25,550 nucleotides of DNA from JAHCHG01 sp038246645 (GTDB lineage: Bacteria > Acidobacteriota > Blastocatellia > Pyrinomonadales > Pyrinomonadaceae): NCBI GenBank assembly GCA_038246645.1, contig JBBRVS010000063.1, positions 1 to 25,550 of the forward strand. Direction: 5' to 3'. The notes beneath the pieces were generated by a model, which saw nothing but the letters and a program-made list of their open reading frames with translations, was not told the origin of the DNA and did not search any database. Both the position numbers and the translations under genes were made by a program. This document shows, in pieces, positions 1 to 7,225 of the stretch (position 1 is the stretch's first letter; each line of letters starts with the position of its first letter).

Positions 1-150
1 CATAGCCGAGATTCCCTTGAGGCCTACGACCTCACCCATAAAGGGATGCACCTGCCGATAATTGATCGCGAACAAAATGCCGGCAAATGCCGCGAACAAT
101 CCGGCCACAATGAAGACGATCGGGACGATGCGATTTACATCGACACCGAG
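1..150 (-). pseudogene. Fragment resembling LivH, branched-chain amino acid ABC transporter permease
   Basis: Read on the minus strand, this stretch encodes VDVNRIVPIVFIVAG, then AAFAGILFAINYRQVHPFMG and GLKGISAM. This matches the membrane core of LivH-type permeases (GVDVNR, FVIGG-AGVAGVL, N/DPxMG, GLKAFTAA). LivH is an inner-membrane permease subunit for leucine, isoleucine and valine uptake. Only about 48 codons are present, and the frame runs off the left window edge. Upstream, the same frame continues without a stop into a GatA-like piece, so this is not a normal gene start. The first 240 bases are about 55% GC by hand count, visibly higher than the AT-rich intergenic DNA that follows. 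It could be a gene fragment moved here or a contig-edge chimera. Confidence 0.6.
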
Positions 151-252
151 CAGGAGCGCGGTGTCAGTCACCGTCGTTGCAAATGGACCTACTTGATCCA
201 ACGACGACGCAAACGCGATCACGCCATAACGAGACACACGTCCGTACGTTGG
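148..252 (-). pseudogene. Fragment resembling GatA, Asp/Glu-tRNA amidotransferase subunit A
   Basis: The minus strand encodes PTYGRVSRYGVIAFASSLDQ followed by VGPFATTVTDTALLL. This matches the amidase-signature region of GatA (KPTYGRVSRYGL-AFASSLDQIGP), which contains the cis-Ser and nucleophilic Ser neighbourhood. A GatA protein is usually about 480 residues and only about 35 are here. On its upstream side the match ends where the plus-strand CRTAC1-type coding sequence begins. On its downstream side it runs in frame into a LivH-like segment. Positions 241-252 (TCCGTACGTTGG) fit both the GatA reading (PTYG) and the CRTAC1 reading (PYVG), so the joint is a microhomology. Confidence 0.65.
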
Positions 253-877
253 TTGGGGAACGGGATTTTTCGATTTAGACAATGACACCTGGCTCGATCT
301 TTTCGTTGTCAACGGACACGTTTATCCGCAGATGGATCAGATCCCGTCGGGTATGGGTTATAAACAAGGCAAACTTTTGTTTATGAACCAAGGCGACGGG
401 ACATTTTGCGATGCAAGCGGACAAGGCGGCGCGGCTCTGACCGAACCGAGAGTTTCACGCGGGGCGGCGTTCGGCGATTTGGACAATGACGGACAGATTG
501 ATGTTGTCGTTGAAGATTTGGACGGTTCGCCGATGATTCTGCGCAACGAAGGCGATAAATCGAATCGCTGGATCACGCTCGAACTCGGCGCGCGCACGGG
601 AAATCCGCTGGCAATCGGCGTGAGAATCAAGGTGACGACCGGAAAAATCGTGCAAACCGAAGAAATCAGAAGCGGCGGAAGTTATCTGTCGCAAAACGAT
701 CTCCGCGTGCATTTCGGTCTGGGAAAAGCCGCGAAAGTTGACGAAATCGAAATCCGCTGGAATTCCGGCAAAAAAGAAACGATCAAAGATGTCGCGGCAG
801 ATAAATTTTATGCCGTTTTGGAAGGCGAAGGAATCGTTCCGTTTGAAAAGATTCGCCCGAAAATGAAGAAAAAATAG
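242..877 (+). CDS. CRTAC1-family FG-GAP/ASPIC-UnbV protein, 5'-truncated
   Basis: This is the C-terminal part of a secreted beta-propeller protein with calcium-binding FG-GAP/VCBS repeats and a terminal ASPIC/UnbV domain. The homologous frame starts at PYVGWGTGFFDLDND (from 242) and shows two DxDxDGxxD-type loops (FDLDNDTWLD and FGDLDNDGQID). It is followed by NRWITLELGARTGNPLAIGV and the SGGSYLSQND-LRVHFGLG-EIRWNSG signature of ASPIC/UnbV. In frame there is a TAA at 227-229 and no start until ATG 332, which lies inside the propeller, so the first several hundred residues are missing. The full-length paralog at 17012-18832 has the same order (LGWGTAFFDFDNDGW, NGHVYP, ASPIC). The family is extracytoplasmic and its function is unknown. 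The gene ends in TAG. Confidence 0.85.
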   Translation, partial: PYVGWGTGFFDLDNDTWLDLFVVNGHVYPQMDQIPSGMGYKQGKLLFMNQGDGTFCDASGQGGAALTEPRVSRGAAFGDLDNDGQIDVVVEDLDGSPMILRNEGDKSNRWITLELGARTGNPLAIGVRIKVTTGKIVQTEEIRSGGSYLSQNDLRVHFGLGKAAKVDEIEIRWNSGKKETIKDVAADKFYAVLEGEGIVPFEKIRPKMKKK

Positions 878-898
878 AGGCAAATTTTTTCATAAATA

Positions 899-937
899 AT
901 TAACAGGGATTTACAGGATGGACAGGGATTTTTTTGA
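899..937 (+). repeat. Short imperfect tandem motif, ACAGGGAT-TTACAGGATGG-ACAGGGAT
   Basis: Three near copies of an ACAGGRAT-type unit follow the CRTAC1 fragment. I recognise this style of intergenic motif from many bacterial genomes, where it is scattered between genes, but its function is not known to me. The rest of 878-1092 is AT-rich spacer with no gene. Confidence 0.4.
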
Positions 938-1092
938 TTTGTTTTTTTTCCTAAATTAAGTTTTCAGTGATCAGTAAACTTAAATTGCCTGATTTTTATT
1001 GCCTCATACAACAAAGTCTTATAAAATGTTTAAGATTCAAAAATTAAGCGAAATCGGAGTTTTAGCCGATTGATCTAAATGAAGTAAGTGAA

Positions 1093-1677
1093 ATGAAAAA
1101 AATTATTCTTTCAACTTTTGTGATATTTGCCGCTTCCGTGTTTTCAAATGTTTCAGCCCAAGTCGCGCCGCCCGGAGCAGGTGATACCGATTTGCGCGAT
1201 GACAATGTTCGTATGCGTTCAAATGAATTGGAACGCATTAAACGCGACAGTGATAAGACAACGTCCGCTTCGCCGATCAATTCCGAAATTGATACAAAAT
1301 ACCCGGAAATCAAGGAAGATTTCGAGGGTATTCAAATGGCGCAAGCCGCGATTATCAAATCGTATTCGACGGGCGAAAATATTGATTATAAACAAATTAA
1401 AACTTCCGCCGAAGAAATAGGCAAAAATGCCAAACGTCTTGATTCGAATCTTTTTTCGGCAAAACTGGAAAAGAAAGCAGACAAAAATAAAGCTGAAAAA
1501 AGCGTTAGAGATTTGATCGTTGATTTAGACAACGCCATCGGAGATTTTGTTTTAAGCACGATGTTTCAAAATCTCAGGGTCGTTGACCCGGAAATTGCCC
1601 AAAAAACCCAACTCGATTTGGCAAATATTATGGAACTCAGCAATAAACTTTCAAAAGAAGCCGGAAAAATGAAATAA
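1093..1677 (+). CDS. Secreted helical protein of unknown function
   Basis: A 194-residue protein with a clear Sec signal peptide (MKKIILSTFVIFAASVFSNVSA, cleavage after SA/Q), so it is probably periplasmic or secreted. The mature part is charged, lysine- and glutamate-rich and predicted helical, with no cysteines and no catalytic motif that I recognise. A proline-rich stretch (QVAPPGAGD) follows the signal peptide. ATG 1093 is chosen because it begins the signal peptide; the ribosome-binding site (GAAGTAAGTGAA) is weak. The stop TAA lies four bases before the target duplication of the inverted-repeat element at 1688. I cannot assign a function. Confidence 0.75.
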   Translation: MKKIILSTFVIFAASVFSNVSAQVAPPGAGDTDLRDDNVRMRSNELERIKRDSDKTTSASPINSEIDTKYPEIKEDFEGIQMAQAAIIKSYSTGENIDYKQIKTSAEEIGKNAKRLDSNLFSAKLEKKADKNKAEKSVRDLIVDLDNAIGDFVLSTMFQNLRVVDPEIAQKTQLDLANIMELSNKLSKEAGKMK

Positions 1678-1687
1678 ATCTCAGTTT

Positions 1688-2094
1688 CTGATGTTACGCG
1701 GTTTTGGTTTTTGTCTCCATAAGGAGACCAACAATATAGCCCGGCGAAAATCGCCAGATCAGAGTTGACCGTATTTCCGGTCGCTGAAGGCGACAAACAA
1801 TAACCGCGTGGTGATGGCTCTGCTCACTTTCAGCGAGCGAAACATAATTCACAATCAACCTGGTATTAACTTCCGTAAATAAATATCAAGCTACCTGCTA
1901 CCCAATGAAAAAACTTTGAAAGTGGATGTTTTCAATTTTGCGGTGGTTAATTTAATATGGAGTTCAAAGTTACTTCAAATGCTTACCAATTATTTACGGA
2001 ATGTAATACTAGCGATTCTCGCCGGGCGGCGAAGCGGTGATGTCAGTCGCTTTCAGCGACAACAGCCGCAAATTTGTGTTTTGCGTCACATCAG
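1688..2094. mobile_element. Inverted-repeat element with 7-bp target duplication and CTGATGTTACGC ends
   Basis: The left end is CTGATGTTACGC (1688-1699). The right end, read on the other strand, is CTGATGTGACGC (2083-2094), 11 of 12 identical. The 7-mer TCAGTTT directly flanks both ends (1681-1687 and 2095-2101), as expected of a target-site duplication. The interior is foldback DNA: GCCCGGCGAAAATCGC near 1740 pairs with GCGATTCTCGCCGGGC near 2012, and hairpins of the GTCGCTTTCAGCGAC type occur. No transposase is encoded, so it would be non-autonomous. A second inverted-repeat unit (1863-2009) sits inside it. The 1678-2238 interval holds no gene that I can support. Confidence 0.7.
1863..2009. 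repeat. Nested inverted-repeat unit, ~147 bp
   Basis: GTATTAACTTCCGTAAATAA at 1863-1882 is mirrored on the other strand by GTATTACATTCCGTAAATAA (1990-2009), 18 of 20 identical including a perfect 12-bp core. It lies wholly inside the 1688-2094 element, between its two foldback halves, which suggests insertion of one miniature element into another. I see no convincing target duplication for this inner unit. No protein is encoded. Confidence 0.55.
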
Positions 2095-2157
2095 TCAGTT
2101 TGATTTAAGTAATTTTCTTGCTTTGCTTCGTTTTTCTAGTTTCAGAAATTTACTCTT

Positions 2158-2203
2158 AAAGTGCCGGAAGTGCCGATTAAAAAGTCGGTACATTAGGCAC
2201 TTT
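2158..2203. repeat. AAAGTGCC hairpin downstream of the broken reductase
   Basis: AAAGTGCC (2158-2165) pairs with GGCACTTT (2196-2203). A weaker inner stem is formed by TGCCGA and TCGGTA. There is no T-run suitable for an intrinsic terminator. It may be another small foldback element or the remains of a terminator. Confidence 0.4.
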
Positions 2204-2238
2204 ACACCAGCATCAAAACTTCAATTTTTTCAAAGATT

Positions 2239-2643
2239 TCAAGCTAATTTTAACGCTTTCAAGCGGTGCGGCGGGCAATGAAGCTGAACGAAATCCAAAC
2301 AATCGGTTTCGAGATTCGTTAAATTTCTCTCAATAAACGCGCTTAGGTTTTCGCAGTTGTAGCCCGCAACGGTTTGTTCGGGCAAGCGTCTTCCGATTTT
2401 CGTGGCGATAATAATGTCTTCGCCGGCGCGGTCTTTCTTGAGTTTTGCCAGAAATTTTTCACTGTGTCCGTCGCCGTAAACGTCTGCTGTGTCAAAGAAA
2501 TTTACGCCCAGATCAACCGCCGTATGAAGTGCGGCGATTGGTTCGCCGTCTTCGACCTCGCCCCAGGTTCCGCCGATTGCCCACGCGCCGAAACTTGTTT
2601 CCGAAATTTTATAACCCGTTCTGCCCAGTTCTCTGTATTTCAT
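2239..2643 (-). pseudogene. Aldo/keto reductase, truncated after the N-terminal half
   Basis: Residues 1-122 are a good aldo/keto reductase N-terminus: MKYRELGRTGYKISETSFGA, AIGGTWG, then NFFDTADVYGDGHSE with the catalytic Asp and Tyr, and IIIATKIGR with the catalytic Lys. The family barrel continues to about 310-330 residues. Here the match stops after DCLDFVQLHCPP and is replaced by an unrelated 10-residue tail and a TGA. The NADPH-binding C-terminal half is absent. In another frame after the break the DNA reads PLESVKISLKSLKKLKF then stop, which might be a remnant of a reductase C-terminus, but this is weak. It is divergent from the oxidoreductase at 2718. It is the only minus-strand gene here ending in TGA, which fits a non-native end. 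Confidence 0.8.
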
Positions 2644-2717
2644 ATTTCGATTTTACAGCTTGTTTGATAAATTCGACAATTAAAGAGAATTAATTAAATT
2701 TGAGAGCGAAAAAAATT

Positions 2718-3731
2718 ATGACGAAAAAAGTTCGTTGGGGAATTTTAGGCGCGGCAAACATTGCCGTTAAAAAAGTTATTCCGGCAATGCAGGCGGGAAA
2801 ATATTGCGAAATCGCGGCGATTGCTTCGAGAAATATCGAAAAAGCGAAGCGAACAGCAAAGGATTTAAACATTCCGAAATTTTATGATTCTTATGAAAAT
2901 TTATTAAATGATTCGAGCATTGAAGCGGTTTATATTCCTCTGCCGAATCATCTTCATATCGAATGGGCGATCAAAGCCGCGACCGCCGGAAAACACGTTT
3001 TGTGCGAAAAACCGATCGGTTTGAAGGCGGAAGAAGTGCGAAAATTAATTGAAATCCGAGATAAAACCGGCGTAAAAATTCAGGAAGCTTTTATGGTGCG
3101 GACGCATCCGAAATGGCTTAAAGTGCGTGATTTGATAAAAGCGGGGAGAATTGGAAAACTCGAAGCGATTACAGGATTTTTCAGTTATTTTAACGCTGAC
3201 GCGTCAAACATTCGCAACAAACCCGAAATGGGCGGCGGCGCGTTGATGGACATCGGTTGTTACTGCATAAATATTTCGCGGTTTATTTTTGCGGGCAAGC
3301 CGCAAGGAGTTTCGGGCTTGATCAAAAAAGATGAAAGCACGGGAATTGATAAATTGACTTCGGCAATGCTCAGGTTTCCCGATGGACACGCAACTTTTAC
3401 CTGTTCGACGCAGCTCGTTCCGTATCAAAAAATGCAGTTTTTCGGCACAAAGGGAAGAATCGAAGTTCAGATTCCGTTTAACATTCCGCCGGAGGCTCCG
3501 ACGTTTGTTTTTATTGACGACGGCGCTGATTTATGCGGCGAAAACGTTGAAACAATTGAGTTTCCCGCCGTCAATCAATACACGATTCAAGGCGATTTAT
3601 TTTCGCAGGCGATTCGAGAAAACTCCGAACAAGCGATTTCGCTCGAAGATTCTTTTGCCACTATGGCGGCAATCGAAGCGGTTTTTCGCGCGGCTGAAAC
3701 CGAACGTTGGGAAACGCCTGAAACTTTGTAA
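2718..3731 (+). CDS. Gfo/Idh/MocA-family NAD(P)-dependent oxidoreductase
   Basis: A cytoplasmic 337-residue dehydrogenase of the glucose-fructose oxidoreductase/inositol dehydrogenase family. The N-terminal Rossmann fold begins RWGILGAANIA, a variant of the usual GxGxxA turn. The characteristic CEKPIG motif supplies the Lys near the nicotinamide, and GGGALMDIGCYCIN carries the conserved D..CY catalytic region. The length is normal for the family. I prefer ATG 2718 over the upstream TTG 2700 because MTKKVRWGILG is the usual N-terminus and GAGAG-like purines lie about 12 bases upstream. The substrate is probably a sugar or sugar derivative, but it cannot be fixed from sequence. It ends 8 bases before the convergent gene at 3740. 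Confidence 0.88.
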   Translation: MTKKVRWGILGAANIAVKKVIPAMQAGKYCEIAAIASRNIEKAKRTAKDLNIPKFYDSYENLLNDSSIEAVYIPLPNHLHIEWAIKAATAGKHVLCEKPIGLKAEEVRKLIEIRDKTGVKIQEAFMVRTHPKWLKVRDLIKAGRIGKLEAITGFFSYFNADASNIRNKPEMGGGALMDIGCYCINISRFIFAGKPQGVSGLIKKDESTGIDKLTSAMLRFPDGHATFTCSTQLVPYQKMQFFGTKGRIEVQIPFNIPPEAPTFVFIDDGADLCGENVETIEFPAVNQYTIQGDLFSQAIRENSEQAISLEDSFATMAAIEAVFRAAETERWETPETL

Positions 3732-3739
3732 ATACCAGA

Positions 3740-4264
3740 TTATTTTGCCGCGATTAAAACATAGAATTTTCCTTTATAAAACCGAATTCCTTTTTCGTCG
3801 CTTGCCATCATCAGTGGGCGCGGACGTTTCATTTCAGCATCATTTACCGTAGAAACTGAAAGAATTTGCTTGCTGCTCAAATCAAAGATATTTACATTTC
3901 CGTCATTTGAAAATCCGAAGCCGTAAGCTCCCGTTTCGAGTTCCTTGTCGCCGATTTTTATTGATGAATCGGTGATAAAAAAGCCTTCGTATTTTCCGCT
4001 GATTTCGGTCGAATATCCCGAAGTGTCAACCAAACCGGCGATGATATGACGATTCTCGCCGATTGTTGCCGCCGCTGCATTTCGCATCTGCGTTTCCGCG
4101 CTTTGTCCGGCGAAATAGAAACTTGTCGGAACGATTTTTTTCAGACTGTCGCCGGTTAAAACTGCCGGTTTCGTTTGGGTTTGAGCCGCCGTTGTCAGGC
4201 TAAATGCTAAAATGATTGAAAATAGCCAAAACGTAAAAATCGTAATTTTTTTTGTAAAAATCAT
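3740..4264 (-). CDS. Secreted protein of unknown function, 174 aa
   Basis: A Sec-type signal peptide (MIFTKKITIFTFWLFSIILA ... AQT) is followed by about 145 residues. Distinctive segments are LTGDSLKKIVPTSFYFAGQ, ENRHIIAGLVDTSGYS, ETGAYGFGFSN and KGIRFYKGKFYVLIAAK. The strand-rich, glycine-containing pattern suggests a small beta protein. I have the impression of similar uncharacterised acidobacterial proteins but cannot name a family. GGAGAA at 4270-4275 (minus strand) gives a good ribosome-binding site 5-10 bases before ATG. It is convergent with the Gfo/Idh/MocA gene, 8 bases apart. Confidence 0.75.
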   Translation of the reverse strand: MIFTKKITIFTFWLFSIILAFSLTTAAQTQTKPAVLTGDSLKKIVPTSFYFAGQSAETQMRNAAAATIGENRHIIAGLVDTSGYSTEISGKYEGFFITDSSIKIGDKELETGAYGFGFSNDGNVNIFDLSSKQILSVSTVNDAEMKRPRPLMMASDEKGIRFYKGKFYVLIAAK

Positions 4265-4599
4265 ACTGGTTCTCCGCTTTCAAAGTGTATCGAAAATTTT
4301 TGTTGAAATATGGAACAAACTATTTATATCAGAATTTGAAGCGGCTTGAAAAATTGTTTTGGCAGAATTTAGATATAATTTGGTGTTAAAAAGTTTGTTT
4401 AGGCAACATATTTCAAAAAAGAGTATTTAATAAATCTTTCGATAAACAGGCTTTGTTAAATCAAAAACATCAAAATAAAAGTTTCAAAGAACGCTTAAAA
4501 ATACAAAACATTAAATTTTTTCTTGAAGAATTTGAAAGGATAAAATAGAATGTATCCACAGCTTTTCAAACAAATCTATTCTTTAGGACAAAAAACAAG
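4265..4599. other. AT-rich intergenic region between divergent genes
   Basis: This 335-base gap separates the minus-strand secreted protein from the plus-strand GH3 gene and must hold both promoters. A TATAAT hexamer occurs at 4374-4379, but the nearest TTG-type -35 candidates (4346 and 4354) have poor spacing (22 and 14 bases), so I do not call a promoter. I see no gene, RNA or strong hairpin. Confidence 0.4.
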
Positions 4600-6952
4600 A
4601 TGAAAATTAAGGCTCTAATTCTAACATTAGCGTTTCTTTTTAACACCTTTTGCCTGTCACTGCAACAAAGTTTTGCGCAGACAAACGCCGATTTTCCCGA
4701 CAGTCAGGTTTATTTTCAAAAAACGGTTCAGCGACCGCCGCTGCGAGATCGTTCACGTGAAATTGAAGCGTTGTTGAAAAAAATGACCGTCGAAGAAAAA
4801 GTCGGACAAATGACGCAATTGACGATGGGAATGTTCGTTTCCGGTCAGAGATCAGGATGTGCAGATTGACCGGGAAAAATTGGATAAAGCCGTCGGAAAA
4901 TACGGTGTCGGTTCGTTTTTGAACGTCAGCGATCAAGCATTGAGCGTAGATAAATGGCACGAATTGATCGGCGGGATTCAGGACGCTTCGATGAAAACGC
5001 GTCTTAAAATCCCGAATCTTTACGGCATTGATTCGATTCACGGCGCAAATTACGTGCAGGGCGCGACGCTTTTTCCGCAGGAAATCGGAATGGCGGCAAC
5101 CTGGAATCCGCTTTTAATGCAGAGAGCCGCAGAAATTACGGCGATGGAAACGCGGGCGGCGGCGATTCCGTGGAGTTTTTTGCCGGTTTTGGATGTCGGG
5201 CGCAGTCCGCTCTGGGCGCGTTTTCGGGAAACTTTCGGCGAAGATACTTACCTAGCCAAAGTAATGGGCGGGGCATTTGTGCGCGGTTTGGAAGGCAGCG
5301 ATGTCAGCGACGATAAAAGAGTCGCTTCGAGCCTGAAACATTATGTCGGTTACAGTTTTCCGCTGACCGGACGCGACCGCACACCGGCTTGGATTCCCGA
5401 TAATTATATGCGCGAATATTTTCTGCCGCCGTTTGAAGCCGCCACCCGAGCCGGCGCACGAACGGTGATGGTCAATTCGGCGGAAGTCAACGGCGTTCCC
5501 GGTCATATCAATAAATATCTGCTGACCGATGTTTTGAAAACCGAGTATAAATTTGACGGTATTATCGTTTCCGATTGGGAAGACATTAAGAAACTCGTAA
5601 CTTTTTGGAAGGTTGCAAAAGACGAAAAAGAAGCAACGCGAATGGCGATTATGGCGGGAATTGATATGTCTATGATTCCGCTCGATTACAGTTTCGCCGA
5701 TCTTTTGATCGAACTCGTCAAAGAGAAAAAAGTTCCGATGACGAGAATTGACGATGCCGTTCGGCGCATTTTGAGAGTTAAATATCAGCTCGGACTTTTT
5801 GAAAATCCGATGCCGAATCCGGCGGTTAAAAATAATTTCGGTAAACCGGAATATGCACAAGTCAGCCTCGAAGCGGCGCGTGAATCTCTGACGCTTTTGA
5901 GAAATGAGAAAAACACTCTGCCGCTGGCGAAAAACAAAAAAGTTCTCGTCACAGGTCCGACCGCCGATTCTTTGATTTCGCTCAACAACGGCTGGACTTG
6001 GGTCTGGCAAGGTTCCGAAGCCGCGCTTTATCCGAAAAATAAAATGACGATTCAGCAGGCAATTAAAGCTAAGGTCGGCGAGAAGAATTTCAAATTCGTG
6101 CAAGGAACACGCATTACCAGACCGCCGAATTCCCCTTCAAATTCAACGCCGACCGATATTGATGAGGAAGTTGACATTAAAAAAGCGGTTGACGAAGCGA
6201 AGGATTCGGATGTCGTCGTTTTGTGTCTCGGCGAGGGTTCATATACGGAAACGCCCGGAAACATTACGGATTTGACCTTGCCCGAAGTGCAATTAAAACT
6301 TGCCGAAGCGATTATTGCGACCGGAAAACCCGTTGTTGTCGTGATGGCTCAGGGTCGTCCGAGAGTTATCAGCCGGATTGCGGAACGCGTTCCGGCGATT
6401 CTGCTTGCGCTCAATCCGAGTAATGAAGGCGGACAGGCGATTGCCGATGTGCTTTTCGGCGATTACAATCCGAACGGCAAACTTCCCTTTACATACCCGC
6501 GTAACCCGAATAATTTGATAACTTACGATCATAAGTTATTTGAAACCGAAGCGACCGCATTCGGCAATGCCGCCAACAAACCGCAGTTTGAATTTGGCAG
6601 CGGGTTGAGCTACACGACGTTTGCCTACAGCGATTTGAAGCTCGACAAACAATCGGCGGCGATGAACGGCGAGATAAATGTTTCGGTCAAAATCACGAAT
6701 ACCGGACAACGCGCCGGAAAGGAAACCGCGATTTTATTTTTACGCGACGAAGTTGCAACGGTTACGCCTGCCGGAAAACGCGTCAAACGCTTTGCGAAAA
6801 TCTCGCTGACTCCGGGACAAAGCAAAACTTTGACGTTCAAATTAAACCGTGAAGATTTTTCATTTGTCGGCTTGAACGGCAAACCGATGATCGAACCCGG
6901 CGATTTTACCGTGATGGTCGGCAATTTGTCGGAAACCTTCACGCTTAAATAG
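4600..6952 (+). pseudogene. GH3 beta-glucosidase, frameshifted near its N-terminus
   Basis: GH3 exo-acting beta-glucosidases release glucose from beta-glucan or cello-oligosaccharide ends, usually in the periplasm or outside the cell. The first frame gives a signal peptide (MKIKALILTLAFLFN...FAQ) and MTVEEKVGQMTQLTMGMFVSG, then breaks into QRSGCAD and TGA. The +1 frame, open from 4823, picks up DQDVQIDREKLDKAVGKYG and continues to 6952. It includes YGIDSIHGANYVQGATLFPQ, KHYVGYS, the nucleophile Asp at about 5573 in IIVSDWEDI, the GH3 C-domain (VVLCLGEGSYTETPG) and a C-terminal Fn3-like domain. The joined protein would be about 780 residues, normal for the family. One extra base (or two lost) between about 4823 and 4860 explains the break, so only the 5' end is affected. 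AGGA at 4585-4588 precedes ATG 4600. Confidence 0.88.
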
Positions 6953-6960
6953 AGCTAATT

Positions 6961-7170
6961 GTAATTGATTAAGTCAGATATTCAGACATGGTGAAAAAGT
7001 GAAAGTGTGAAAAAGTGAAAAAGTTTATTTTGTCTGATGAACAAACCTTTTTCGGTAAAAGCCGGTTATTTTTCAGAAAAATCGAAGACTGAAAGTATCA
7101 AAACTTTTTCACCTTTTCACCTTTTCACTTTTAAACTTTTTCACCAATAATCAAAGACCTAATCAGTTAC
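6961..7170. mobile_element. Miniature inverted-repeat element, copy 1, GTAA-type ends, 8-bp duplication
   Basis: The left end is GTAATTGATTAAGTC. The right end, read on the other strand, is GTAACTGATTAGGTC. The arms continue as GTGAAAAAGTGAAA-type repeats on the left and TTTTTCACCTTTTCACC-type repeats on the right, so the whole unit folds back. AGCTAATT flanks it perfectly on both sides (6953-6960 and 7171-7178). The left duplication begins directly after the GH3 stop TAG. A closely matching copy lies at 12719-12921. Ends starting GTAA plus 8-bp duplications are typical of IS66-family elements, so an IS66-mobilised origin is plausible. No protein is encoded. Confidence 0.85.
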
Positions 7171-7225
7171 AGCTAATTAAATGAAGTGTATGCAGCTTGT
7201 TTGCACTTCTTTCAAAAAATAAAAG

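Noticed and set aside
46..285. Plus-strand open frame of 79 codons
   Set aside because: It is the shadow of the minus-strand GatA and LivH pieces, which have recognisable protein motifs.
455..883. Minus-strand frames opposite the CRTAC1 gene
   Set aside because: They are antisense shadows with no family motif; the plus-strand frame carries the FG-GAP and ASPIC signatures.
2700..2717. TTG start for the Gfo/Idh/MocA oxidoreductase
   Set aside because: ATG 2718 gives the standard N-terminus next to the Rossmann motif and has upstream purines; TTG adds six unlikely residues.
7000..7140. CRISPR-like array from the repeated GTGAAAAAGTGAAA units
   Set aside because: The units are short, contiguous and mirrored as inverted arms; there are no spacers of constant length.
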